A DNA stretch of 47,529 bases from Dehalococcoidia bacterium (GCA_009838465.1 VXRN01000022.1:1-47529), one strand, 5' to 3'. Shown: positions 24,113 to 32,716, counted from the stretch's first letter. Program-made: numbers and translations. Notes: generated by a model not told the origin, from the sequence alone.

Positions 24113-25711
24113 ATGAGTGTAAGACCTAAGCCCAAACGTAGTTTCTGGACGTGGGGACTGCAAGCCGATGAACCCACCGACGCTCAGAGAGCGGCCCACG
24201 CCGCTGAGTTGTCGGTGCGATTCGACACGGAGATAGTCGCGCCTCCCATTCCTAAGGCGGAGGATCTGAAGCTCAGAAAGCCGCGCCTTCGCATTCCGGA
24301 CTCGCTCGCTTCGTTCTGCTTTACCGACAACTACGAGCGAGCGCTGCACTCGTACAGCGCGGACGACCGCGCTCCTGCGGTGTTCGGTCAATTCCCGAGC
24401 CCGCCCGACATGGTCGCTCACCCGCGCGACGAGTCTGAACTGGAACGGACTCTGGAATGGTGCGACTCGAATGGCTACGTTGTCATACCCTTCGGAGGCG
24501 GTTCATCCGTGGTGGGCGGAGTGACGCCGCCAGAGGCCGAGGCGGTAGTAACTCTGGACATGGACGAGTTCGACAGTGTGTTGGAGATAGACGAGATATC
24601 GCGCGCCGCCCGCATACAGGCGGGCGTCTTCGGCCCACACCTCGAAGACCAATTGAGGCCGCATGGCTACACTCTCAGGCATTACCCGCAGAGTTTCACC
24701 GGCTCCACGCTGGGAGGGTGGATAGCAACCCGGTCAGGCGGACACTATGCCACGAACCACACCCACATTGACGAATTTGTCGAGTCGGTGCGTATGCTCA
24801 CGCCTTCCGGCTGGTGGGAGAGCAGACGGCTGCCGTCGAGCGGCGCCGGCCCCGACCCGAACCGGCTTGCCATCGGCAGCGAGGGCATTCTGGGCGTCAT
24901 AACCGAAGCCTGGATGCGGATTCAGCGTCGTCCCGTCTATCGAGCGACCGCGGGTGTCGCCTTTCCGTCCTGGGAACAGAGCTATGAGGCCGCACGAAAC
25001 ATCGTGCAGTCCAAGCTGTGGCCCGCCAACCTGCGCCTTCTCGATCCCGACTTGTCCCGCGACGCGGCGGGCATGGATGGTTCGCGTGCCTTGCTGATAA
25101 TCGGGTTCGAGTCGGCAGAACTGCCTCAGGACTGGAACATCAAGGCTGCGGTGGGCATGGCGCGCGCGTCCGGGGGTGAAGTGCCCGACGACGAGATAGT
25201 CATTGACGACGGCACGGGAAGGCCCACAGGACACAGCGGCGCGGTCGGCGCGTGGCGCAACGCCTTCATCAGCATAGACGAGGGCCTGACCGCCGGGCTC
25301 GGGCTGGTGACCGGCACGTTCGAGACCGCCGTCACCTGGGACGCATGGCCCGCGCTGGACGACCACGTGCGCGACATAGTGGGCCGCGCGCTGAACGACG
25401 TGTGCGGCGGCGGCTCGCTCAACTGCCGCTTCACCCACGTCTATCCCGATGGCCCAGCGCCGTACTACACCTACGCGGGCGCGTACAGGAGCGGCGACTA
25501 CGCCGCTCAGCAGACAGCGATCAAGAAGGCCGCCTCCGACGCCATTATAGAGGCAGGCGGTACGATAACTCACCACCACGCCGTCGGCAGGCTTCACCGC
25601 TCCTGGTACGACCGAGAGCGTCCCGACCTGTTCGCGCAGGCCCTCCGCGCCGCCAAGAAGTCCCTGGACCCCAACTCCATCCTGAACCCGGGCGTGCTGA
25701 TAGACCCGTAA
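24113..25711 (+). CDS. FAD-linked oxidase, alkyldihydroxyacetonephosphate-synthase-like
   Basis: A 532-residue flavoprotein with a PCMH/VAO-type FAD-binding domain. PFGGGSSVVGG is at residues 126-136, then SFTGSTLGGWIATRSGGHYA, and the later GSEGILGVITEAWMRI. A C-terminal FAD-oxidase cap domain ends with HHHAVGRLHR, beginning at about residue 487. The triple His and the N-terminal FWTWG...IPDSL region match alkylglycerone-phosphate synthase, which exchanges the acyl group of acyl-DHAP for a fatty alcohol to start ether-lipid synthesis. D-lactate/glycolate dehydrogenase-type oxidases are the alternative. An extended -10 (TGCTACAAT, 24067-24075) lies upstream. No fatty-alcohol or acyl-DHAP gene is adjacent. 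Confidence 0.85.
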   Translation: MSVRPKPKRSFWTWGLQADEPTDAQRAAHAAELSVRFDTEIVAPPIPKAEDLKLRKPRLRIPDSLASFCFTDNYERALHSYSADDRAPAVFGQFPSPPDMVAHPRDESELERTLEWCDSNGYVVIPFGGGSSVVGGVTPPEAEAVVTLDMDEFDSVLEIDEISRAARIQAGVFGPHLEDQLRPHGYTLRHYPQSFTGSTLGGWIATRSGGHYATNHTHIDEFVESVRMLTPSGWWESRRLPSSGAGPDPNRLAIGSEGILGVITEAWMRIQRRPVYRATAGVAFPSWEQSYEAARNIVQSKLWPANLRLLDPDLSRDAAGMDGSRALLIIGFESAELPQDWNIKAAVGMARASGGEVPDDEIVIDDGTGRPTGHSGAVGAWRNAFISIDEGLTAGLGLVTGTFETAVTWDAWPALDDHVRDIVGRALNDVCGGGSLNCRFTHVYPDGPAPYYTYAGAYRSGDYAAQQTAIKKAASDAIIEAGGTITHHHAVGRLHRSWYDRERPDLFAQALRAAKKSLDPNSILNPGVLIDP

Positions 25712-25749
25712 GCCGGAACGATTCCTTCACTGCCAGTTACGACGCAATG

Positions 25750-25764
25750 AGAGCTATTAGCTCT
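25750..25764. promoter_or_regulatory. Palindromic operator candidate upstream of the XRE-ImmA gene
   Basis: AGAGCTA (25750-25756) and TAGCTCT (25758-25764) are perfect complements around one T. The palindrome ends three bases before a -35-like TAGTCA (25767-25772), which is 17 bases from a perfect TATAAT at 25790-25795. The position suits autoregulation by the XRE-type antitoxin encoded next. A weak terminator for the preceding gene is the alternative. Confidence 0.5.
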
Positions 25765-25766
25765 TC

Positions 25767-25795
25767 TAGTCAGTGCCCATATATAGCCGTATAAT
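25767..25795 (+). promoter_or_regulatory. Promoter of the XRE-ImmA / PIN module
   Basis: TAGTCA at 25767-25772 (four of six to consensus), a 17-base spacer, and a perfect TATAAT at 25790-25795. The coding start at 25823 follows after 27 bases, with GAGGAG at 25813-25818. Confidence 0.55.
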
Positions 25796-25822
25796 AGCGC
25801 AACCCTAATTATGAGGAGCGAA

Positions 25823-27004
25823 ATGACTAAGGCGATGGTCACGCCGAATCTCTTAGTCTGGGCACGAGAGCGGCGAGGACTGGAATTATCCGACTTGGCC
25901 TCCAGATTGCGCGTTAAGACCCAAGTTCTGGCAGATTGGGAGACTGGTGAACAGATGCCAACTTTTCGTCAAGCGCAAAATTTCGCCAAGGCTCTCTACG
26001 TCCCATTTGGCTATTTGTACCTACTGGAACCTCCGATTGAGGAACTTCCGATAGCCGACTTTCGTGCCATCCCCGGCCAGGTCCCGCCAAAACCTAGTCC
26101 GGATCTCTTGGATCTGATCAGTGACGTCGTAGCCAAACAGCAATGGTTTCAGGAACACAGGGAGTCGGAGGGTATTGAGGAACTCCCCTTCATTGGTCAT
26201 TTCACCACCGCGTATTCGGAAGAAGCGGTAGCAGCCGATATAAGGGACGTGATTGATGTTGAGGGGGCCAGACAACAGGTGTCAAGTTGGGAAGAGTTCA
26301 TGTGGGCCCTAACCCGCAATGCTGAGATATCAGGCATCATGGTCATGCGTAGCGGTACTGTGGGAAACAATCCCCATAGGCCACTGGATGCGCAAGAGTT
26401 CCGCGGTTTTTCAATAAGCGACCATATCTCTCCCCTCATCTTCATTAACGGACGCGACTTCAAAGGCGCTCAACTATTCACTCTAGCCCACCAGATGGCG
26501 CATATATGGACTGGAGAGGGAGGCGTATCGAATCCTGACTATGGCCTCCAGTTGAAACAGGAAGATAATGCCGTCGAGTTGTTTTGCAACCGTGTCGCCG
26601 CGGAAACTCTAGTTCCTAGCAAAGATTTTAAGTCCCAATGGTCGTTGGACAATCCTTCGGTGGACGACAATCTCAATAGACTCAGCAACCATTATAAAGT
26701 CAGTTCGATGGTAATTCTGCGCCAGGCGCTTGATAACGGCTTGGTGACGGACTTCGAGTATCGAGAGAGTTATAGCCAAATGGTGGAACAGGCCAGTCAG
26801 ACTACGCAGGCTGGCGAATCCGGAGGAAATTTCTGTCACACCTTGGCTGCACGAAACGGGACAATTTTCACAAAAGCCGTCATCACCAGCGCATCAGACG
26901 GGACATTGATGAGCAGTGAAGCAGCCGATATGCTTGGAGTTAAGGTCAAGACTCTCCCGACAATTGCTGATCATTTTTTCGGGAGCCCTCTCAACCTTGG
27001 TTGA
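25823..27004 (+). CDS. XRE helix-turn-helix plus ImmA/IrrE-like protein (antitoxin), altered HExxH
   Basis: A 393-residue fusion. An N-terminal XRE-type HTH (about residues 5-60; SDLASRLRVKTQVLADWETG is the recognition core) is followed by an ImmA/IrrE (DUF955) metallopeptidase-like domain. Together they form the antitoxin partner of DUF4411-type PIN toxins. The expected zinc-protease motif HExxH reads HQMAH at residues 223-227: CAG at 26492-26494 replaces the Glu codon, so proteolysis is probably lost. The surrounding FTLAHxxAHIWTG context is otherwise conserved. ATG 25823 is preferred over ATG 25811 because GAGGAG sits four bases before it. Its stop overlaps the toxin start by eight bases. 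AT-richer than its neighbours, suggesting transfer. Confidence 0.88.
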   Translation: MTKAMVTPNLLVWARERRGLELSDLASRLRVKTQVLADWETGEQMPTFRQAQNFAKALYVPFGYLYLLEPPIEELPIADFRAIPGQVPPKPSPDLLDLISDVVAKQQWFQEHRESEGIEELPFIGHFTTAYSEEAVAADIRDVIDVEGARQQVSSWEEFMWALTRNAEISGIMVMRSGTVGNNPHRPLDAQEFRGFSISDHISPLIFINGRDFKGAQLFTLAHQMAHIWTGEGGVSNPDYGLQLKQEDNAVELFCNRVAAETLVPSKDFKSQWSLDNPSVDDNLNRLSNHYKVSSMVILRQALDNGLVTDFEYRESYSQMVEQASQTTQAGESGGNFCHTLAARNGTIFTKAVITSASDGTLMSSEAADMLGVKVKTLPTIADHFFGSPLNLG

Positions 27005-27487
27005 TTATTGGCTGGACAGCAATGTGTTCATAGAGGGTAGGAAGGGGCCTTATGATTTCGATATAGCACCCCGTTTTGGGATATATTGGACGAACTGATA
27101 GGGGATGGCCGAATTTCATGTCCGATACTAGTTTACAACGAATTGACGGACGGACAGGATGACTTGTCAGAATGGGCTAAAGAGAGGCGGAGGGCAGGAC
27201 TGTTTACAGAACCTAGCGAGGCGGTGCAAAGAACATTTCGAAGAGTCGCTGCATACGTAACGCAACGTTACCCCGATAACCAATCCAGACGAAGATTCAT
27301 GAATCGCGCCGACCCCTGGGTTATAGCTCATGCCATTTCTCAAGGAGGCACTGTAGTGACTTTAGAAGAGAAGGTTATGGACACATCCCAACAAGTGAAA
27401 ATCCCCAACGTCTGCTCGCATTTCAAAGTCACCTGTATTAACACCTACCAGATGCTCCGGGAGTTGGGGGTAGCTTGGAACGGATAA
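26997..27487 (+). pseudogene. DUF4411-type PIN toxin, interrupted by a 1-base frameshift
   Basis: Two frames together make a normal DUF4411 protein of about 163 residues. The first part, from TTG 26997, reads VDYWLDSNVFIEG...FDIAPRF. The second, in another frame, continues DELIGDGRISCPILVYNE through the PIN core RADPWVIAHA and EEK to the stop at 27487. The break is at TTTT GGG (27074-27080): one more T would restore the frame and give the expected RFWDILDEL. This may be a real inactivating deletion, a sequencing error in a homopolymer, or -1 slippage, since the Phe codon can re-pair on TTTT. The toxin start overlaps the antitoxin end, as usual for this pair. The product would be a PIN RNase. 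Confidence 0.8.
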
Positions 27488-27625
27488 TCTCGCTACATTG
27501 ATCGGAATTGCATCCTACGAGACAGGGTCACCGGGTGTCTTGAACTTGAACCGGACCTCCCAAGCGACATGGGTAATCAGTCTGCGCGAAGCTAGAGCTT
27601 TCTGTATCTTCACCGGAGACTCTTT

Positions 27626-28600
27626 GTGGAACTTACCGGCATAACTTCCGTCCCGGGCGTCCGCGTGGGACATTACACCGATTCCGACAATGCGACCGGC
27701 TGCACTGTCGTCCTGTGCGAGGATGGCGCGGTTGGCGGAGTTGACGTGCGTGGCTCGGCTCCCGGCACTCTCGGGACCGATTCGCTCGCGCCGACGGCGC
27801 TAGTGGAGCGCGTTCATGCCATTGTCCTCAGCGGCGGCAGCGCCTTCGGACTGAACTCTGTTGCAGGGGTCGTGAGCTACCTGGAAGAGAAGGGCGTCGG
27901 CATCGAGTTCGGGAACGCTACCATTCCGATAGTGTCCGGAGCGATCCTCTTCGACCTGGGGATTGTAGGGGGTGATGTACGACCTGGTCCTGATGAGGGC
28001 AGGGCTGCCTGCCTTGCCGCATCTTCCGGCACCGTGGACGAGGGCAGCGTTGGAGCAGGAACGGGGGCAACCGTCGCTAAGCTGCTCGGGCGGGACAGAG
28101 GTCTGAAGGGTGGCATCGGAACGTCGGCGCTCGACCTGGGCGAGGGCCTTGTAGTCGGCGCGATAGTCGCGGTGAACGCCGTTGGCGGAGTCGTGGATCC
28201 AGAGACTTCAGAGATAGTAGCCGGGCCGTTGGACGACGACGGCGTAACTATGCTCGACTCCATGAAGGTCATAACCGCCCCCGGATTCGAGTCTCCCCAG
28301 CCGCGCGCCGGACAGAACACCACGATTGGCGTCGTCGCCACCAACGCGAATCTCACCAAGTCGCAGGCGAACAAGTTGGCGGACGTGTCGCACGACGGGC
28401 TGGCGATGGCCGTCCGTCCCGCGCATCTCATGAGCGATGGTGATACCATGTTCGCGCTCGCCACCGGCGGACATGAGGGTGAGGCCAACATGAATCGCCT
28501 GTGCGCCGCAGCCGCTCTATGTACGAGCCGCGCTATCGTCCGCGCAGTCACAGAGGCCACCGGACTCGGCGGAGTGAAGGCAGTGTCGGAACTAACATGA
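27626..28600 (+). CDS. P1 family (DmpA-like) peptidase
   Basis: A 324-residue member of the P1/S58 self-processing Ntn-type peptidases (DmpA aminopeptidase, beta-peptidyl aminopeptidase and relatives). Landmarks are GVRVGHYTD near the N-terminus, AIVLSGGSAFGLNSVAGV, the GSVGAGTGATVAKL loop, and the autocleavage segment GQNTTIGVVATNANLTK, where cleavage would precede a Thr nucleophile. The later HDGLAMAVRPAHLMSDGDT is also conserved. It is complete. The start is GTG 27626 with GGAG eight bases upstream. Its stop overlaps the start of the DUF2520 gene (ATGA). Substrate is unknown. Confidence 0.92.
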   Translation: MELTGITSVPGVRVGHYTDSDNATGCTVVLCEDGAVGGVDVRGSAPGTLGTDSLAPTALVERVHAIVLSGGSAFGLNSVAGVVSYLEEKGVGIEFGNATIPIVSGAILFDLGIVGGDVRPGPDEGRAACLAASSGTVDEGSVGAGTGATVAKLLGRDRGLKGGIGTSALDLGEGLVVGAIVAVNAVGGVVDPETSEIVAGPLDDDGVTMLDSMKVITAPGFESPQPRAGQNTTIGVVATNANLTKSQANKLADVSHDGLAMAVRPAHLMSDGDTMFALATGGHEGEANMNRLCAAAALCTSRAIVRAVTEATGLGGVKAVSELT

Positions 28601-29478
28601 CCACTTTCGACAAATCCACATCCATAGGCTTTATAGGGGCCGGGGCAGTCGGCGGATCTCTGGCTGGCGCGCTGCACAACGCGGGTTATCCCGTTGTAGC
28701 CGTCGCCAGCAGAACATTCGCATCGGCTGAGACCTTCGCCGCGCGCATTCCGGGCTGTGTCCCATACCGCAGTCTCCAGAAGTTGGTTGACTCCGTCGGG
28801 TTCGTGTTCATCACCACGTCGGACGACGCGATAGGTCCGGTCTGCGACTCGCTGCGCTGGCGGGAAGGCCACGGTTTGGCGCACTGTTCGGGCGCGGCCA
28901 GCCTCGAACCGCTTCAGAGCGCGGTCGAGAGCGGCGCGGTCTCGGGCGCGTTTCACCCGCTCCAGGCATTCTCGTCCGTCGAAGAGGGCGTGGAGAACAT
29001 TCCAGGCACGACTTTCGGCATAGAGGCAGGCACCGACCTGCATGACTATCTGGAGCGCATGGCGTTGGACATAGGCGGCAACCCTATCTTCCTCAGACCG
29101 GAGGACAAGGCGCTGTACCACATCTCCGGCGTGCTCATGGGAAACCTGCTGTCGGTTCTGGCCTCGGTCGCGGCGTCCGTATGGCCCAAGTTCGACCATA
29201 GCCGCGACGAGGGAATCCACGCGCTGACGCCGATGATGGTCGCGGTCGCCCGGAATATGGATGCCCATGGTGTGCCGCAGGCGGTCGCAGGCCCATATCC
29301 GCGCGGAGACCTGGGAACGATTCGCAAGCACCTCGAAACTCTGAAAGCGAGCGCGCCGGAGTATCTTCCGCTATACTGCGAATTAGCTCTTGCCGGTCTG
29401 CCCTTCGCCGTGGAAAAAGGCGCGCTCAAGCCCGAACTCGCGGAGGAGATTGCGAGGATCGTCAAGAGCTATCGGTAA
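28597..29478 (+). CDS. Rossmann-like plus DUF2520 protein, candidate alternative ketopantoate reductase
   Basis: A 293-residue protein with an N-terminal NAD(P)-binding Rossmann domain (IGFIGAGAVGGSLAGAL, residues 10-26) and a C-terminal all-helical DUF2520 domain. Conserved-looking segments are GAFHPLQAF and LYHISGVLMGN. The ATG at 28597 overlaps the peptidase stop; the frame extending to 28501 lies inside that gene. It lies 37 bases before panB, the enzyme making ketopantoate, and no panE is in the window. DUF2520/PanG-type proteins have been proposed to reduce ketopantoate to pantoate, so this gene is a good candidate for that step. That is inferred from context and family knowledge. Confidence 0.85.
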   Translation: MTTFDKSTSIGFIGAGAVGGSLAGALHNAGYPVVAVASRTFASAETFAARIPGCVPYRSLQKLVDSVGFVFITTSDDAIGPVCDSLRWREGHGLAHCSGAASLEPLQSAVESGAVSGAFHPLQAFSSVEEGVENIPGTTFGIEAGTDLHDYLERMALDIGGNPIFLRPEDKALYHISGVLMGNLLSVLASVAASVWPKFDHSRDEGIHALTPMMVAVARNMDAHGVPQAVAGPYPRGDLGTIRKHLETLKASAPEYLPLYCELALAGLPFAVEKGALKPELAEEIARIVKSYR

Positions 29479-29515
29479 ACGAACGGACTTCACTCTGAAA
29501 GAGGAGGTACCAGAA

Positions 29516-30364
29516 ATGCGTGTAACGATACGAGACCTGAGACGGATGAAGCGGGACGGGGAGAAGATCCCCATGATCACCGCCTACGACTACACCTCCG
29601 CGCAGCTAGTCGAGAGGGCGGGCATTCCCCTGATACTCGTCGGCGACAGCCTCGGACAGGTGGTACTCGGCTACGATTCCACTGTGCCAGTCACGATGGA
29701 CGACATGATTCACCACATAAAGACAGTCGTGCGCGGCACCGAGCGAGCGCATATAGTCGGCGACCTGCCTTTTCTCAGCTATCACACATCGGTCTTCGAC
29801 GCGCTGCGCAACGCGGGACGACTGCTGAAAGAGGGCGGCGCGCAGTCGGTGAAACTTGAGGGCGGCCAGAATCAGGCCCCGGCCGTGAACCGCATCGTCG
29901 CGAGCGGCATCCCGGTAATGGGCCACATCGGGCTGACGCCCCAGTCGGTCAACCAGCTTGGCGGATACCGCGTGCAGGGCAAGAGCCTGAAGGCCGCCGT
30001 ACAGTTAATGGAGGACGCGCGCGCGCTGGAAGAGGCCGGAGCCTACGCGATAGTGCTGGAGTGCGTTCCCGCTCCGCTTGCCAGGATGATCAGCGAGCGC
30101 GTTGCCATTCCAACTATCGGAATTGGCGCGGGCGTAGGATGCGACGGGCAGGTGCAGGTATTCCACGATCTCATGGGACTATACCAGGACTTCACTCCTA
30201 AGCACGCCCGTAAGTACGCCAACCTGGGCGACGCTATAGTAAGCGCTACGTCGGACTATATCAGCGACGTCCAATCGGACCGCTTCCCAACCGACAAGGA
30301 AAGCTATACTCTAAGTCGAAAGGTACTGGACGCGCTGTCCGATCACTCCGCCAGCCCAGTCTAA
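29516..30364 (+). CDS. panB: 3-methyl-2-oxobutanoate hydroxymethyltransferase
   Basis: Ketopantoate hydroxymethyltransferase transfers a one-carbon unit from methylene-tetrahydrofolate to alpha-ketoisovalerate, the first committed step to pantothenate and CoA. The 282-residue TIM barrel has the family motifs MITAYDYTSAQLVERAGIP, LVGDSLGQVVLGYDSTVPVT, VKLEGG, MGHIGLTPQSVNQLGGYRVQ, LECVP (catalytic Glu region) and IGIGAG. The start at 29516 is fixed by a strong GAGGAGGT at 29501-29508. The longer frame back to 29390 overlaps the DUF2520 gene and is spurious. It likely forms an operon with the DUF2520 gene and the P1 peptidase. Confidence 0.96.
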   Translation: MRVTIRDLRRMKRDGEKIPMITAYDYTSAQLVERAGIPLILVGDSLGQVVLGYDSTVPVTMDDMIHHIKTVVRGTERAHIVGDLPFLSYHTSVFDALRNAGRLLKEGGAQSVKLEGGQNQAPAVNRIVASGIPVMGHIGLTPQSVNQLGGYRVQGKSLKAAVQLMEDARALEEAGAYAIVLECVPAPLARMISERVAIPTIGIGAGVGCDGQVQVFHDLMGLYQDFTPKHARKYANLGDAIVSATSDYISDVQSDRFPTDKESYTLSRKVLDALSDHSASPV

Positions 30365-30371
30365 GCACAGT

Positions 30372-30866
30372 ATGAGTTCACCATCCGGCACAGCCGACCT
30401 CGACACTATCATCGAGGATATGACCGCGGCCATCGCGCGCGACCCTGCGGACGCCCACGCATACTTCAGGCGTGGCAATGCCCGCTCCAACAAGAGGCAG
30501 TACGTCGAGGCCCGTGAAGATATGCAGCAGGTGATCACGCTCGACCCCACAAACGCGATGGCCCACAACAATCTGGGTGTCGCCAACCTTTGTCTGGGTG
30601 ATTTCGAGACCGCCGCGCAAAACACCAGCGCGGCAATAAATCTGAACTCCGAATACCGCGACGCCTTTCACAATCGAGGACTCGCTCGTTCAGAGACCGG
30701 GGAACTGGAGCTTGCGCTCGCCGACTTTAGTCGCGCTATCGCACTGGACCCGGAATACTGGCCCGCCTACCGACACCGCAGTGTCGTGCATCATCTGCTC
30801 GGCAACTCCGGCGCATCATATGAAGACTTTCTCAAGGCCCGCGAACTGATGGCGTCTTCTGGGTAG
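30372..30866 (+). CDS. TPR repeat protein
   Basis: A 164-residue protein made almost entirely of tetratricopeptide repeats. Four 34-residue units are recognisable, for example DPADAHAYFRRGNARSNKRQ, DPTNAMAHNNLGVANLCLGD, NSEYRDAFHNRGLARSETGE and DPEYWPAYRHRSVVHHLLGN. No signal peptide or catalytic domain is seen, so it is probably a cytosolic adaptor. It begins seven bases after panB without a clear ribosome binding site, suggesting translation coupled to panB. The role is unknown; proximity to pantothenate synthesis is probably not functional. Confidence 0.85.
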   Translation: MSSPSGTADLDTIIEDMTAAIARDPADAHAYFRRGNARSNKRQYVEAREDMQQVITLDPTNAMAHNNLGVANLCLGDFETAAQNTSAAINLNSEYRDAFHNRGLARSETGELELALADFSRAIALDPEYWPAYRHRSVVHHLLGNSGASYEDFLKARELMASSG

Positions 30867-30911
30867 GTCACACTTACAGGCTGCGGGAAGCCTCAAAACC
30901 GCGTTGATACG

Positions 30912-32573
30912 ATGATTATCCGCTCCGTCAGACGTTTGACAGGATGGCAGCCCAACTATGGCGTCGCCAATCTGAAAGGTGACATGTTCGGCGGGCTTGT
31001 GTCCGCCGTCATGATGGTGCCGGTTGCGCTCGGCTTTGGAGCGCTCTCCGGGCTTGGGCCGGTGGCGGCGTTCTACGGCGCGATTGCGGTCGGACTCTTC
31101 ACGGCCGCGCTCGGTGGAGCCGCCCCAATGATCTCGGGACCAAGCGCCCTCATCACCATCTTCACCGCAGTCATCATCAGCTCATACGCCGACAGCCTGA
31201 CTGAAGCCTTCACCATAGTTATGATGGCCGGCGTCTTCCAGATAGCCTTTGGGCTTCTCCGTCTCGGAAGGTTCGCAAACTGGCTGCCTTTCCCTGTGGT
31301 TCGGGGGGTATTCGTAGGCGTTGGCGGATATATATTTATGACCCAGACGCTCTGGTTTCTTGGTGCGCCTATCGAGCCCGGCATAGGAGTGTTCGAGGTA
31401 ATAGCATCCTGGCCGAACGCTATTCTCAACCTCAATGTCCACGCGCTCGCGGTCTCCGTCATTACCCTGGCCGTATTTATTCTCTGGCCGGACAGATTTC
31501 ATCGGGTCGTGCCGGACGCTCTTGTGGCCCTCATTGCAGGCGCTCTCGCGGGTGTTTTCCTATTCAGTCAGGCGCCGACAATCGGGGACACCCCGATAGG
31601 GCTTCCCGAGATCCAATTACCTGTATTACAAGGCGGCATACTCCTGGACGCCATACAGCCCGCGCTGATTCTGGCGTTTCTCAGCTCTATGTACAATCTA
31701 CTCACCGCCCTGATAATTGACCCACTGACCGGAAGAACTCACCAGCCCAACCGGGAACTCGTCGGACTGGGAATAGGCAATATAGTCACCGGAGCTGTGG
31801 GAGGCCTGCCGGGAGCAGCGTCCGCTCCGTGCTCGCTGCTGGCGGCGCGAGCGGGAGGGAGGACGGCGGTCACAGGCATAGTGTGCGCCGCGGTGCTGCT
31901 GGCTATTCTATTTGGATTGGGAAGGGCTATTTCCTACATCCCTCACGCCGCCTTCGCCGGGATACTCATAAAAGTTGGCTGGGACATGATGGACTTTCGC
32001 TTCCTGCGGCGTATTCCCAGGCTGTCGCCCGACATTGGACTTGTTACGTTGCTCACCGCTTTTCTCTCGCTGGTCGTTGACGTGATATCCGCAATCGCGG
32101 TTGGATTCATAGTCTCCGGCATGGCCAACGCGCTGCGCTTCCAGAGTCAGCAGTTGAATCAGACCATCTCCACGCCCCTGCTGGATATGGTCATCTTCCC
32201 CGACGCAATGGACGACCCCGACTTCGACCCGTTCCGCGCCCGCGTGGGGCTGCTGTCTCTGCGCGGCAGCTACTCGATAGCATCCGCCAGGGAGATAGTG
32301 CGCGTCATAAGCCCGGACCTCGCCGACCACGAAATAGTCATCTTCGACTTCAGCGAAACGACCGGCATGGACGACAGTGCGGCTATGGCAGTGGAGGACC
32401 TGATAAACTCCATCGTCCGCGACCAGGACAAAGTGTGCATCGTGTCCGGCCTCGCCGGCAACCTGGAAGAAACTCTCAGCTCATTGGGCATATTCGACAG
32501 CGTCCCGACAGATGACTTCGCTGAGGACATGGACGAAGCCAAGCTGATAGCCGCCCGAATTCTTGAAGGCTGA
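30912..32573 (+). CDS. SulP family anion transporter with STAS domain
   Basis: A 553-residue SLC26/SulP transporter. The membrane domain (about residues 25-410, 10-14 hydrophobic segments) contains GDMFGGLVSAVMMVPVALGF near its start, matching the SulP entry motif. It also contains GPSALITIFTAVI and the typical late GGLPGAASAPCSL and PHAAFAGILIKVGW. A cytosolic STAS domain follows (about 430-550; FDFSETTGMDDSAAMAVEDL). Members import sulfate, bicarbonate or other small anions, and the sequence alone does not decide which. The N-terminal RRLTGWQPNYG is normal for the family. Confidence 0.92.
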   Translation: MIIRSVRRLTGWQPNYGVANLKGDMFGGLVSAVMMVPVALGFGALSGLGPVAAFYGAIAVGLFTAALGGAAPMISGPSALITIFTAVIISSYADSLTEAFTIVMMAGVFQIAFGLLRLGRFANWLPFPVVRGVFVGVGGYIFMTQTLWFLGAPIEPGIGVFEVIASWPNAILNLNVHALAVSVITLAVFILWPDRFHRVVPDALVALIAGALAGVFLFSQAPTIGDTPIGLPEIQLPVLQGGILLDAIQPALILAFLSSMYNLLTALIIDPLTGRTHQPNRELVGLGIGNIVTGAVGGLPGAASAPCSLLAARAGGRTAVTGIVCAAVLLAILFGLGRAISYIPHAAFAGILIKVGWDMMDFRFLRRIPRLSPDIGLVTLLTAFLSLVVDVISAIAVGFIVSGMANALRFQSQQLNQTISTPLLDMVIFPDAMDDPDFDPFRARVGLLSLRGSYSIASAREIVRVISPDLADHEIVIFDFSETTGMDDSAAMAVEDLINSIVRDQDKVCIVSGLAGNLEETLSSLGIFDSVPTDDFAEDMDEAKLIAARILEG

Positions 32574-32628
32574 GAGGGGTATGTTTTATACCCTCATCCC
32601 CTCGTATTGGAGTAGGGGGCAGGCTGTT

Positions 32629-32716
32629 TCGATTATCAACCAATTAAACCAAGTACGTTCGTGGTGAGCTTGTCGAACCATGAACGGGCGGCCCTTCGAC
32701 GGGCTCAGGGCGAACG
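32629..32716 (+). repeat. 88-bp dispersed repeat, left copy (inverted copy at 37153-37240)
   Basis: This block and the reverse complement of 37153-37240 agree at about 82 of 88 positions without gaps. Internal segments such as GTGAGCTTGTCGAACCATGA and CCCTTCGAC are of the TTCGACAAGCTCA class of short repeats found in many environmental genomes. The pair brackets the trehalose gene block in opposite orientations. Confidence 0.8.

Noticed and set aside
27071-27083. Programmed -1 frameshift by a canonical slippery heptamer in the DUF4411 gene
   Set aside because: CGT TTT GGG does not fit X XXY YYZ. Only single-tRNA re-pairing on TTTT is possible, so I list it as a lesion and not as programmed recoding.
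27877-29331. 484-codon minus-strand frame opposite the P1 peptidase and DUF2520 genes
   Set aside because: It spans two well-supported plus-strand genes and their overlap. The product is low-complexity Ser/Pro/Arg typical of antisense GC-rich frames.
30372-30866. TPR gene as part of the pantothenate pathway
   Set aside because: Adjacency to panB is the only argument. TPR proteins are generic adaptors.
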